Assembly (NCBI GenBank): GCA_034670405.1
Contig: JAXDDX010000141.1
Location: 660,001 to 724,000, forward strand
Source of the DNA: Hoplostethus atlanticus
Taxonomy: Eukaryota; Chordata; Actinopteri; Trachichthyiformes; Trachichthyidae
DNA: 64,000 bases
Direction of reading: 5' to 3'
Under the pieces are notes generated by a model. That model ran no database searches and was not told the DNA's origin. It was given only the letters and a program-made list of their open reading frames with translations. The translations under genes and the position numbers were made by a program. Positions 1-12,400 of the stretch are shown piece by piece. Each line of letters opens with the position of its first letter. Position 1 is the first letter of the stretch.

Positions 1-26
1 GATTAATATGATAAATCTGCTGCCAG

Positions 27-3000
27 GACCCAGAGGAGCTCAAGCAGCATCACCAGATGCAACATGTTAAGAGACTGCTGAGGAAAACACCTGCACACAG
101 GTAGACCAGCAACACACACACACACACACACACGCATATGCTGTGTTAGAGGAAGAGAGATACTAATTATATACACGGCCTATAACATGCGATGATAAAA
201 TACATCACTTTTACCATCAGTGGCTTCCATGCTCTCTGTCCCCTTAACATCACATCACAGAAATTCGGATATCGGCAGAAAAATCCCCACTTCCTATTTA
301 CCACTTTGTTGGGTCACTTGTGTGTGTGCTCACCTCATAATTACGATACTTCTGACAGCACTTAAAGGTAGCAACACACACACACACACACGCTCATAAT
401 GGCTTTCACCTTCCTTTCTCTGCAGCATTAAGCCACTCAGCTGGTTCCAGAGGAGAGTGTATGAGTGGGACCCCTACTTCAAGTTCCCCAACAGGATCGT
501 CGGCACTGCTATTGTATCCCTCATAGGCCTATATACAGTAAGGACAAAGCCAAAAGTGTGTGTGTGTGTGTGTGTCCTCTGGTGGACTGTAAATCCTGGC
601 ATGAGTAATGACTGCCCGAAAGCTTTCTGCCATAGTAGTGACTTTGTTGTAAAAGGTGCTTTCCTGTAGTGCAAGGTGGCTTAATGGCACACACACACAC
701 ACACACTCCCCTTTAAACCTAAACTTTTCCTCCCTAGACATTGTTTTAGAAAAGTGACTATCTGTGTATTTGTTCATCTATGTCTCTCTCCTGACCCTCG
801 TGTCTGTCCACTAGATGACACTGGCAGACTACAGTCTCAGTGATCTGGCCTTTGACCATGTGGACAAGTGGAAGAACATGCTACAGCAACTGGCTTCTTC
901 ATGTAACCAGACTGAGCCTCTGGCAGCCGTAATATTACAACTGGAGGAGTTCTCCTATGTGGCCAGGAGTGAGTTGGTCTACCAAGCTAGTAGGGTGTGT
1001 GTGTGTGTGTGTGTGTTTTGCAATGTGGGCGATTGGGTGTACATGGGAAAGACGGCACATGTGAGTTTCCTTCTTGAAAGTAATGTTCACCTCAACTTTC
1101 AGGTGGTAAATACTACTAGAAAATACATTTTGTTTTAACAAACGTTACGTGAATGCAGCCTTTGTGTGTGTGTGTGAGATTGATTATGTTGACCCAAACC
1201 TTGACCCAAACACAAAGTAAAATAGACTGGCTACAGAGAAAACCATCACTTGCAGCAAAGTAAAGCAAAGCAAAATGGAGAATGGCTTTGTTTGTTTTTG
1301 TCCAGAGTGTTGGCTGGCCACCACCATCTTCGCCACCCTCACCTCTGTTGCCTACACCTTCCATGTCCTGGCGTGTTACAGGTAAGACACAGCAGAAACT
1401 AATATCTGTTTGGAGGTATAGAAAAGGTGACTGTAGCTGACCTCTCACCTCCCTGTCGAGCGGGGGCTATGAAAAGACTATTTCCCTACACTGTAGATGA
1501 GTCTACAGCAAATAAAATGCACAATTCAGTTCACTGTCCCAATAGACTTTTGACTGTATGTCTTCAACACTGTGTCCTCACTACATGGTGTACTGACGTG
1601 TTAGGAAACACCTGAAGAGACTGTGGGTGGGACAGAAGAGTTTTCTTCCTGAGAAATTCCACAGCCCTAGTTCTGCTGTCAGTGTGGTGAGTAACGCAGA
1701 CACAGATACACTCACACACACAACGCAACGTGAGCAATGTTTAAATTATGATCTACAGTATGATCTACATGGCCTCTCATTTTACTGCTTGCATGCATAC
1801 ACATACAAACAACAAACTATGGAAATGAATAGCTGTTAACAAGTGTTATTGATGTTGTGCAGGCTGCTGTTACACGATACTCTGGATGGCAAATAGCTTT
1901 CACACTATGGGGTAAGAACTTTTTTCACTGACAAAAATTGACAATTTACATTTATACTAATAAAGCATACAGCAAGTACATAAATACAAGGATTGATCCA
2001 CATCATGGGTTCCTAAACTATGGGATGGGACTCAAAATGGGGCATGGTGGCCCTTTTGCTGGTGGGTCAGCAAATGATAACAGAAACAAGATGTCTTCAT
2101 AAGCCTGGAGCTTATGAATGTGAGTGATGTGAGTGAAACCTTTCCTTTTCAAGGCTGAATCTCCGTACTTGTTATTCTCCCGTCATGTGGAGCACTTTAT
2201 TCAGTATCACTGTATTTCCACGTTTCTTATGTTTTTTTTCAGAATAGAATAGAAAAATGTACATAACACAAGATAGAGTTTTGTTATGTGTGTGTTCTGC
2301 TTGCCCTCTAGGCTACCTGATAGTCCATTTTGTCCAGTTCCTCTTTGCCCTGATGTTTGTCTACCTACTGGTTCTTCCTATAAAACATGGCTTTGCATGG
2401 GACATGCTCACAAAACTGGGGATTATACTGTAAGGTTACTGATTGATTGATTGATTGATTGATTGATAAAGAAAGAGAGAGTCTCTTAACTTGTCTCCTC
2501 TGTCTCTCAGTCTGACAATAGGTCTGGTGATAGCCTTGTTGGTTCTTCAGATATTTCTGGTCCAGTTTTTCTTCCTCCAGGACAAAATATATCCCACTGA
2601 TAAACAGAAACCTCTGGCTCTCAACAACAGGTAGGTAGATAGTAGATACTAAACCTGGAACTATATATGAAAGAACTTGTGAAAACTGGCATACTGCTAG
2701 TAACATGCCTGCCACTTTTAGCGTACAATTCCCAAAAATATCTACCGGCTGAAACGAGCAATGGCCAAAGCTAGCTGATGAAGAAACAGGAAACACAGCC
2801 AACGTCACAAGCTAGCTAGTCTGAACAACCTAATGTAGCCTCTAGGGTTACAGCTCCAGGAAAAGAGGCTGTTAATGTAGCGCTTGCTAACTTGCTCAGC
2901 CTACATTACGTATTTAGCTACAGAAGAAAACCTTCCAAGGTATAAAAAGTAAATGCACAGTAGTTAGTTGCTAAATGGCAATGATTTGCTGCCATTTATC

Positions 3001-4083
3001 AAACTGCAAAAGTAGCTAACTAGATAGCTTTCTCTAATAGCTACTTAGCTAGCTTAACGTTATTAAGAAACAAAACAAACAACATTGCTTCCATATTTAA
3101 TACTGACCTCATCCACCAAATTTTTTGTGGTTGGACTGACAAAGTTGACAGGCTTATTCATAGGAAAGGTTGATGAATACAATGACATGACCCAATTTAT
3201 ATAGTACATTTCACAGCAGGCAGACGGGTGGGCCACTAATGAGTTTAGTGGACAGGGTAAACCCTACATACATAGCACCAAAGGACCAATAATTGTAGTA
3301 TGAAACACATCCAAATGCCCAAAATAGCCTTGTTTATGTAGTGATTTATTGGATTTACAGGGTAATTCTTGTCAAACAGACCTGTATTTTAAGTTATGGA
3401 ACGCTAGGAAAGTTCCATCCGTAAGTCAAGACTTCAAAGAACATGTAAATACACCCCAAAAAGTGGATGATTATCTTGATATCCCCCCAGGAAGGCCTTC
3501 CACTGCTTCAACTACTTCTTCTTCTTCTACAACGTGGTGATGGGGTTTAGCAACTGCATCTTGAGGCTGCTGTCCAGCGTCATGGTGGGAACATGGCTGG
3601 TGTCCCGTATAGACCGAAGCATCATGCAGAGGGGATATGAAAGCATGGATCCTGGTAGGTTGGTAATACTGTGTGTGCCACAAGAGCTGCAAATGCTATA
3701 CCAAAGTGAAATATTGTTTTAAGGATTTCATAAGGATCAGTGATGTAGTGGTGAATAAAAACGTGGGTAGACCGTTGTCATACGGCAAGGTTTCATTGCA
3801 GGTTGTACAGACTATCAAAATAGGAGGAACCTCTATCATATGACTTCAGTGTTTGAACTACTGTTTTTTCCCCAGTACTCAAGTCAATGAGTCTCATGCT
3901 GTTGGTTGTCTAACAGTATTCTCCCATATTCCAGGCTATAACACATGGATTGGTATGATCTTTGCTGACCACTACCATAACAACCCAGTGATGGTGTGTT
4001 TCTGCCAGCTCCTGGTCTCCAACTCTCTGGAGAGACTCTCTGTCACTCTGTACTCCACATTCAGCAACACACCATCTGGTCAG

Positions 4084-4149
<66 letters not shown>

Positions 4150-4796
4150 ATAACATAATGTCAGACGTCATACAATATTGGCTATGACCGCTAGCATACT
4201 CATAAATGCACTAAATATCTACCTACTATTCCCTCCCTCCCTCACAAAATCAGATGCTTTCAGGTTACAGATCTACAATTTACAGCATGTATACAGGGTA
4301 TGCAACATGTGCAGCGTTGGCTCTTCACATTATTCGCTTTACAGAGTGAACGTGTACGTGTACATCGCTAGCTGTTCACGCGATCGGGTATATAGATGAA
4401 AGGGCATGTGTACAGAAAATTGTCCAGATGGACATAGAATACATCCAGACATGCATTCGGAAATATGTATGTATTCCTGCCTGTACGGCACTTACTAAAC
4501 TTTAGTTGTTTTTTTTAATTATTCTTGCTTTTTTCACAGATGCTGCTGTGAGTAGCCGGGCTAGGAGGCGCTGGTTGCTCTTTTACACCTTACTGAGGAA
4601 CCCTTGTCTGATTCTGCTCAGAAAGCATCGTCTCACCTTCTCTTCATCAACACCATTATCATCCTCCTGGGTGGGCAGTCAGCAGGCTGACTGGGACGTG
4701 GTGGGGCGGGCTTGCATCATGGTCTCGGAAACACACAACGGCCAAGCGGCATCACAGGCCCCACCGGAGATCACGGTCACAGTGCCGGAAGACTGA
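27..4796 (+). CDS. stra6l: stra6l (RBPR2), STRA6-family retinol-binding-protein receptor, 3' part of gene
   Basis: This is a multi-pass membrane receptor of the STRA6 family, known to take up retinol from retinol-binding protein 4. Eleven coding exons can be read: 27-100, 426-537, 815-968, 1306-1381, 1605-1686, 1863-1911, 2312-2429, 2511-2630, 3491-3654, 3935-4078 and 4540-4796 (TGA stop at 4794-4796). All junctions are GT-AG and every phase closes. The product shows hydrophobic segments (for example [20 protein letters not shown] and the [14 protein letters not shown] stretch) and the family's C-terminal pattern: a DPGYNTW block, then [21 protein letters not shown]. The 5' exons lie upstream of the window. 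The first exon (27-100) has a weak polypyrimidine tract and is the least certain. The choice of stra6l over stra6 rests on its position next to tdrd7 and tmod1, as in mammals. The donor at 4079 is a weaker gtcagt and is followed directly by a (TG)n run. Confidence 0.88.
4086..4145. repeat. (TG)n microsatellite just inside a stra6l donor
   Basis: About 60 bp of almost pure TG dinucleotides begin seven bases after the 5' splice site at 4078/4079. Confidence 0.95.
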
Positions 4797-5199
4797 TAAA
4801 AGAGCATTTCCAACTATTCTGGTTTCTTGAAAGTACAGGTTGGGATCCATAATGGGTCACGTGCCTTTTGGTGGTGAAGCTCCACTTTATAATAGTCGTG
4901 CTACGGTGTTTTTAATGAGTCTGGTTACGGGGGTCATGTCATTAAGCCTTAAGGTATGGCGGTAAGGAGGTAAGTCTCTGCATCTAATATAATTTGCTAC
5001 CAAAACCTCCAAAACCGGCTTATATTAACTAGAGTTTTCAGGAAACAATGACGTATTATCTGGTCGATGTGATTATATAAATTCTTAGATGTAGGTCACT
5101 AATAGAGGGAACATTGGTCCTGAATACTCTCTTGATATTGTTTTTTAATGTGATGTGTTTAAGATATGGCTTCCAAACAGATTTCTGGCAATTTTGTTA
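4797..5199 (+). other. stra6l proximal 3' UTR / flank
   Basis: This segment follows the stra6l stop codon. I see no coding similarity and no AATAAA in it. The nearest polyadenylation hexamers lie beyond the inserted LINE, at 6897, 6946 and 6980, so this stretch is probably 3' UTR. Confidence 0.5.
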
Positions 5200-6627
5200 G
5201 ATTTTCTCTCTCTCTGAGTGTCCTGCCCACCTTGGATGGGTGAACACCAGGAAAGCTGCTGGTCCAGATGGCATATCTGGGCGAGTACTGAAGACCTGTG
5301 CTAATCAGCTAGCTCCAGTGTTCACCACTATATTCAACATCTCCCTGGCTGAGTCTGTGGTCCCCGCCTGCTTCAAGAGATCCACTATTGTCCCTGTGCC
5401 CAAGAATGCTTCTCCAGCATGCTTGAATGACTACCGACCGGTGGCCCTCACCTCGGTGGTCATGAAATGCTTCGAGAGGCTGATAAAGGACTACATCTGC
5501 GCCTTCCTCCCTTGCTCCATGGACCCGCTGCAGTTCGCTTATCGTCCCAACAGATCCACGGATGATGCTGTCTCCCAGGTACTGCACACCACACTCTCTC
5601 ATCTGGACAGCCGGAAGGGGGGCTATGTGAGACTGCTCTTCATTGACTATAGTTCAGCTTTCAATACCATAGTCCCCACCAGACTGGCTGGCAAGTTGAT
5701 TGAGCTGGGACTGAACACCCCCGTGTGCCTGGATCCTGGACTTCCTGACCGCCAGGCCCCAGGTGGTCAGGGTGGGCAGACACACCTCCAACCCCCTCAC
5801 CCTGAACACAGGATCCCCCCAGGGTTGCGTCCTCAGCCCCCTACTGTACTCCCTGTACACACATGACTGTGTGGCCAGGTTCAGCTCCAACACCATCATT
5901 AAGTTTGCGGATGACACAGTGGTGGTGGGCCTGATCTCCAACAACGACGAGAAGGCCTACCTGGAGGAAGTTGCTGATCTGTCACTCTGGTGCCAGGACA
6001 ACAGCCTCCTCTTGAATGTCACCAAAACTAAGGAGCTGATTGTGGACTTTAGGAGGACACAACAACAGAGGACGTACTCACCACTGGGGATTAATGGGAA
6101 TACTGTGGAGAGGGTGAGCAGGTATAAATACCTGGGAGTCCACATCACCGAAGATCTGACATGGTCCACACACACTGACACTCTGGTGAGAAAGGCGAGG
6201 CAGCGCCTTTACCACCTCAGGCAACTGAGGAAATTCAAAGTCTCCCGGAGGATCCTTCAGTCCTTCTACTCTGGAGCTGTAGAGAGCATCCTGACAGGAA
6301 GCATCACTGCCTGGTTTGGCAGCAGCTCCGCTCAGGACAGGAAGGCTCTGCAGAGAGTAGTGTGTTCGGCTGAACGCACTATTGGAACTACACTCCCCAC
6401 CCTGCAGGACTTATACACCAGGAGGTGCAGAACCAGAGCCTGCAGGATCATGAAGGATCCTCACCACCCCAACAACGGACTGTTTCAGCTGCTGCGGTCA
6501 GGCAAGCGCCTCCGTAGTCACGCTGCCAAAACAGAGAGACTGAGACGGAGTTTCTTTCCTCAGGCCATCAGGACTGTGAACTCTGACCTCACCAGGGCCC
6601 CCACCAAGACCCACACACTGCCCCTCT

Positions 6628-6676
<49 letters not shown>

Positions 6677-6917
6677 TCACTTAGGTAATGACTACACATA
6701 ATTTATAGTATATTACATTCATACGATTTCCCTTACCATTTCCAAAGTGCTCTTACTGTATATATTGTGTTGGTTTTTTTTTTATATAAGAGCTCTTACT
6801 GTAATTACTGTAATACTGTAAATTTGCCCTTTTGCACATTCCCAATGAGCATTGCCACTTTTCATTTCACTACACACCCATTGTGTGTATGTGACAAATA
6901 AAGTTCTTGAAATCTTG
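5200..6917 (+). mobile_element. 5'-truncated L2/CR1-like LINE with broken reverse transcriptase
   Basis: The reading frame opens with [17 protein letters not shown] and [10 protein letters not shown], typical of L2-clade non-LTR reverse transcriptases. It has RT motif A ([12 protein letters not shown], about 5636-5671), motif B ([10 protein letters not shown], about 5812-5841) and motif C with catalytic FADD (about 5902-5913). The frame changes at about 5725-5765, so the RT is split into 5240-5730 and 5726-6701 and is inactive. The endonuclease domain and 5' end are missing, as in most LINE copies. The 3' part has an (AC)n run and ends with AATAAA followed by gttcttgaaatcttg, a tail resembling L2 3' ends. 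The exact 5' boundary is uncertain. Confidence 0.85.
6630..6675. repeat. (AC)n microsatellite inside the LINE
   Basis: About 45 bp of AC dinucleotides lie near the 3' end of the LINE reading frame. Confidence 0.95.
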
Positions 6918-6985
6918 TTTATGTTGGAAAGTGTGTTAACTGCTGAATAAACTTTAAATTATTGCTGCTCTGCACACTGAATAAA
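6897..6985 (+). terminator. cluster of three AATAAA polyadenylation signals
   Basis: AATAAA hexamers occur at 6897-6902, 6946-6951 and 6980-6985. The first belongs to the LINE tail. The other two lie in the flanking sequence and may be the original stra6l polyadenylation signals displaced by the insertion. Use of any of them by stra6l is inferred. Confidence 0.5.
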
Positions 6986-7308
6986 CATTTAAACCTGCAT
7001 TTCACATTGATTATGCACTTCGTAGAGCATTGGGTACAGAAGGCCCACAGCAACACAAGTCAAAAACAGTCTACTGCTGCCATCAAACACTCCTGGGAGC
7101 CGTAAATATGGCTCGTCCTGCATTCACATGCTTTTGGTAGGAAATAAAATGCACCCTGAAACAAAAGAGAGCTTTTTTGTGACTTTATTTTCGAAATCAA
7201 ACAGCACAGAAGCATCTACTCCAGTGGTAAGTGAAGAGGAGAAAATGTGAATGAAATTAATATTTTAATAAATCTATGAGTCAAAATGTGTTGTATAACC
7301 TAGACGTA

Positions 7309-7543
7309 TACAGCTCTGGAAAAAATGAAGAGACCACTCCAAATTTTTCTTAAATCAGCATCTCTTCATGTATGGCAGCCATTCCATTCCAGTGTCTGTT
7401 GAATTCCACCACAGGCACAACTCATGTCAGTAGTTTATAGAATAAAACAAAAATGTTCATTTTACTCAAACACATACCTATAAATAGTAAAACCAGAGAA
7501 GCTGATAATTTGGAGTGGTCCCTTAATATTTTCCAGAGCTGTA
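7309..7543. mobile_element. Tc1/mariner-like MITE
   Basis: A 235-bp non-coding element has terminal inverted repeats: TACAGCTCTGGAAAA at the left, and the reverse complement of TTTTCCAGAGCTGTA at the right. The similarity runs inward for about 45 bp with a few mismatches. TA dinucleotides flank both ends (7307-7308 and 7544-7545), as expected for a Tc1/mariner target-site duplication. It has no reading frame, so it would depend on a transposase supplied elsewhere. Confidence 0.75.
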
Positions 7544-9464
7544 TAATCCCACATTCTCAGCAGTTACCACTTTGATCGTTAACTTCATATTTCCTATAGC
7601 ACTTGGAGGTGTCAGACTTCAATGCACAAACTTGTAATCGCCACTTGGGGACGCTCGCTGCACACGTAATGTAGCTGAAGGCCCTGATTGATTGATTGAT
7701 CTCGGTTACAAAGTGGTGTATTTAGTTACATGTCCATTGGCTCGAGGTAACTACGTTAATAAAACTTGAGACGTTTTTTAACTAATTATTTTAAAAGCTC
7801 CGCTGACCCGGTGTTGACCTTTTGAACTAGGGAGCGTGGATGCGGCACACGATTTTTAAATTGTAGCTAAGGAAGTTGGACCAGTGGTACTTCGGCAAAC
7901 TTAACAGTTACAGGTAAATTACAATACCTTAAAAAAATACCTACACTGAAATTCGCATTAACACTATTGTTAAGTGCAAATATTATTCGCTAGCTGGTAC
8001 ATGGTCAATTATGGGCGAAATATTACAATCTAACTAATGTTTAAACTGCTAACGAACCACCCTAGACTGGTGGTTAGCTAACAGCTAGCAGCCAGACATC
8101 CATTATCGGACCCCACCTGCCCTGCTGCTCGTGGGACTCAGTGACATTATTCAAACGCATCATCCAGGCTTGTCCGAAAATGAATCTCGGGCATTGGCAA
8201 TCGTACATCACATGAAAAATAGACGTAAGTTATCTAGGTTGCATAATCAAACTATAGATCAGTTCTAGAAAGACAATCAGTGGGGTTTCAGCGGTTATAC
8301 TGACTAAATTGATTATTGAAGAGTCTGAAATCTCACTAGCGCTAGAAAAAAAAAAAGTCCGCCAATGGACCCCTGGCAGTAGATCACTAGGTTAACGATC
8401 AGATCTATTAAATAGATTTATAGGTTCCAATTAAACAACTGTGATCGTCTTTAATTAAGAGCCAACTAGGTAGATCACTTACCATAGGCACAGATTAATT
8501 TGAGGAAAAAAAACAGCAATAGGAAAACCATCCACAAAAGCCGGAATCGAGGATTTTGTTAATTTCTTCTGTGGTGTGAAGTCCAGGCGAACAAATTCTA
8601 AACGTTTAAATTGTAAAGTGCTGCTTGGTGGATTATAGATATGGCGAATTTACCGGAAGACTCCCAACAATTGGTTAAAAGGTCTCAGGCCATGTTCCGT
8701 GATGGTAATGGTGGGAAGACCGATTCTTTTTACCAACTTAATTCTTTTGGGATGTCCAACATTAGCGAATCGATTCAGCGCTGTTCATTTGATTCACCTT
8801 TTGTCCCACTCAACGTGACGGCCTAAGAGTAATGCCATAGCACATCGAGAAATACCCTCAAGTGTAAAACAATTCAGCTGAAAAGAGCACGAACTTATTA
8901 GCAAGAGCCAAATAGCCCACAGACTAATTAGCGTTAACTGAACCTAAGCTAACCTAGCTTGATTGCTGTTCCAAGTCCAGTCCAGTCTGCTTGGGTAAGT
9001 CCAGGGTCAGTTCATGTTAACTTTGGTCAACTTTGTCTACCTAGATGAATGTGTACTAATATACAGCTGCACAAACTCAACATGTTAGCAGTATAGTGCT
9101 AACTTGCTATCATGCCTATTTAATTGTTTCGGTTAAAAAAAAAAACCAGGCGTGTCAAACTGATTCACTACGCGACGCTAATCCACTGAAGGAACAATCA
9201 CCTTTTGTTCTCTGCTTTTGACCTAACGTGAATCGACTCATCACCGCCGTGAAGTAGGTAATGTTTGCTGAATGCAAGGCAGCATTAAACTTAACGTTAC
9301 AGATTTTAATGGGGTTTGGGGTGACGGGGAACATTCAATTAGATAATTAAGCTAGTTGGCCCTCTAAAAATGCCCCCCCCCCCTTTTTTCTTTCTTCTTT
9401 TTTTAAAGTATCGGCAGTCATCCAAATTCCATGAATGTTTTTCCCTCTGTTTTGTTTATTTCAG
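7544..9464 (+). promoter_or_regulatory. tdrd7 upstream region with candidate 5' UTR exon
   Basis: I recognise no protein gene here. A candidate first non-coding exon ends at 7913 with a good donor (ttacag/gtaaat). It could splice to the acceptor at 9461-9464 (tttcag), just before the tdrd7 start codon. No TATA box or CpG island stands out. A 61-codon open frame at 8641-8826 resembles nothing I know and is probably chance. Confidence 0.3.
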
Positions 9465-9480
9465 TATACTTTTTTTCACG

Positions 9481-12400
9481 ATGTCGGATGGAGAGTCAAT
9501 CAAGAAAATGCTGCGATCTGTACTCGAGTCCAGCAAGGGCGGCGTGTCTATCGGCTGCGTCCAGTCGGAGTACCGGTCACTGTGCGGAGAGAGCATCCCG
9601 CTGAAGAGGCTGGGGTACCCGACCCTGGAGGACTACCTCCGGGCTATGCCCTCCGTGGTCCGCATGGACTACCGCATGGGGGAGGTGAGGAGCTGTTTTC
9701 AAATAATTATATTATCTATATTTCATACCGCTCCAAACCTTTTGACATGGCGCTGCTGGACTGTTCGCTGAATTCCATTCTCATTCATTTTGTTGCAAGG
9801 TATTTTAAACACTTTGGTATTTTTGTGTGCTTGCTCTTATAACTGATGCAGTGTGCTCCTCAGTCCCTATATACAGCAGGAGTCTGTCTAGTAGTAGTAG
9901 TCCGAATGGTTTGCTCACTTCAGGGTTCACTCTGAAGTGCTCCGAGATCACAGGGGAACCAGGGAGCAGTTGTCTGATTCACACCTGAGTGTGAATGGCG
10001 TTGTTCTCACCTGCCCAAACAAACTGAATGGAGCAAATACTCCAGAGCACTAGCTTCACACGGCAGGTGTGAATGTGGGCGCCTTTTAGTTTGGTTTGTT
10101 TAGGAGAAGAATGCCATTCAGACTCAGGTGGCATCGAGTAACCACACAGAGGCCATCTGAATATACGTGTCTTACTGTGGTTTGTTGTACCCCTTTCACA
10201 CCAACGCCTGACCCAGGTTATTCCCAGGTCAGGCGGGTGAATGGGTCAACACAGGTTATCAGACCCGGGTCCGCGACCCCGCTCTCGACCTGGGAGTAAC
10301 CCGGGTCAGGCTCGGCTGTGGTGTGAACGGGGTGACCCGGGTTGCGCAATGGTTGGGAACCTCATGGTGTGAAGATGGTTAGTTGTTGGCATTATCTCCA
10401 CACTTTAACTTCGCCTAACAGAGGAACCTGCTCTGTAGTTGACGTGCTTTGCCGCAGTGTGTAAAGAGACTGCCCACATCGCTGAGCTGGTGGCCAGACA
10501 GAAGACTTCCAAGAAGCCCGGTCGCTCCCAGGTGGTCAACTGCAGGATGAGGTTCAAACCCTCCAACCCCTACGTGCTCAATGGTAGGAGAGACTTGGCT
10601 TTTACTTGGAATTTACCCCCTGGTTTCCTAAGCTAAGGGTGTTAAGCTTAAGCTATTGTCTTTTTAGAGCTGCAGGATTAGATGCAAACTTCCATCATTC
10701 TTGGGAGGGTTTAGGGCAGGGGTGTCAAACCGTGTGCCATGGAGGGCCGAGAGTATGCAGGTTTTCATTCCAACCGAACACTACACCAGGTGATTTCCCT
10801 CCTCTCTGGTGTGGTAATCGGTGAAATCACCTGCTGTATTCTTGTATTCTTCCTGCATACTCTCGGCCCTCCATGGCACATGGTTTGACACCCCTGGTTT
10901 AGGGGGTTCTACAGTGCTACCATTTTACTGGCATTTGCCTCTGACAATAAATTCATATTACAATCAAACTGAGAAAGGCGTATATATGCAACTTGAGAGT
11001 CAAAGTAGGGATTAGTGTGGTCGATATATTATTTATTTTTTCTGCAGATTGTCATCTTTTTCTTGTGCTCCTTGACCTTTTAAGTCATGAGTACATATGC
11101 CTTTTAGAAAGAAATGTTACTGGGTCATTCTTTTTCCATCACTCTGCCTTCCTCTCCTCCTTCCCTCCTACTTTCTGCACCCCTCTCATTCGTTATTCAC
11201 TTCTTGTGCCCCACGCCTCCTTATTTCTCTGCCCATTCTGCCTCCTCCTCTTTCTCCATCCTTGCAGTGAAGCCCAGGTCCTCTCTCCGCCAACCCTCAG
11301 CTCGTGGTTCCTTCAGCTGGCCGATGAACCGTCCTCGGCCCCATAGCGGCTACGGAGGCTTCAGCGCCTCGGGAGACTACAGGTAGAACATACAGGATGT
11401 TGCTGGAAAAGTCTTAAAACATCTTGGCTTTGTTTTCTAAATCCAATGCCTCAGGAGTCCTTGAATGATGTGAAGCCTTTAGGTTTGAATTCAGTTTTAA
11501 AGGTCTTGAGAATGTTTGGGTTTCTTGTGTTTTTTTTTTTTTATTCTAACTATTATTAAAGTAATAATCTGTGACATTTTCATATAACACCTGTTAGGTA
11601 GTTTAAAAATGGCACACAGGAAGTGGTGTGTTTTTTACATTTCCAACAAAAGTGGTTTGTTTGGAATAAACAGAAGAAGAACTGGGTAGTCAGCATGAGC
11701 AGCGATAGCCGCCGTGGCTGAACAAAGGAAAGAGCGCCACCTACAGAAACTTCAACAGAAAATCCAAGGAGAAAGACGTCACAGTACTCGACGCTCTGTT
11801 TGATTGACAGGTGACCTCTGGGAAGTGTAGTGAGAAACACCACAGCGATGAGGCTGAGAGACAAAGATGGAGACTAAATAAGGGATTAGGCCTCTTTAGC
11901 TCCAGTAAGGGGATCGTACACAGTGCTAGAGATGTGACAGGTTTTAGTTGCTCTGTGTTTAGAGCCTAGGCCTTCCCCTTGGTTGGGGTCAATTCCCCGG
12001 TGTGCTCAAGTTATTTCTGTTGCCCAGTAACAAACAATTTTTTTTCGTGATATTAAAGCCGCATTTATTTTAATTCAATAGGGGAGGTTTTTATTGAAAT
12101 GTGTTACTTGACAGATTGACTTGTCATTCAGAGTGGGATTCTGCTTATGTATGAAATATATGTATGAAATTTGACCAAATGTGACACATACTGTCTGGAA
12201 AAATAAATTTTCAAAAATGAAATCTTAAAAGAAGAAACTGAAGGTGCGTTGCTTTTGCTCTCCCACAACTTCAGGCAGCTGGACCAGAAGTTGAGCTCCA
12301 TCACCCCCGTCGAACGCAGAAAGCCGGGAGTTCCACAAGCCCAGAAACGACCTGCTACTCAGCCTGACAGGTGAACATGCGCACTGAGTGGGCAAAACTT

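Noticed and set aside
8641..8826. 61-codon open frame upstream of tdrd7
   Set aside because: It has no recognisable domain, no similarity I know and no convincing splice context. Its length is expected by chance in this sequence.
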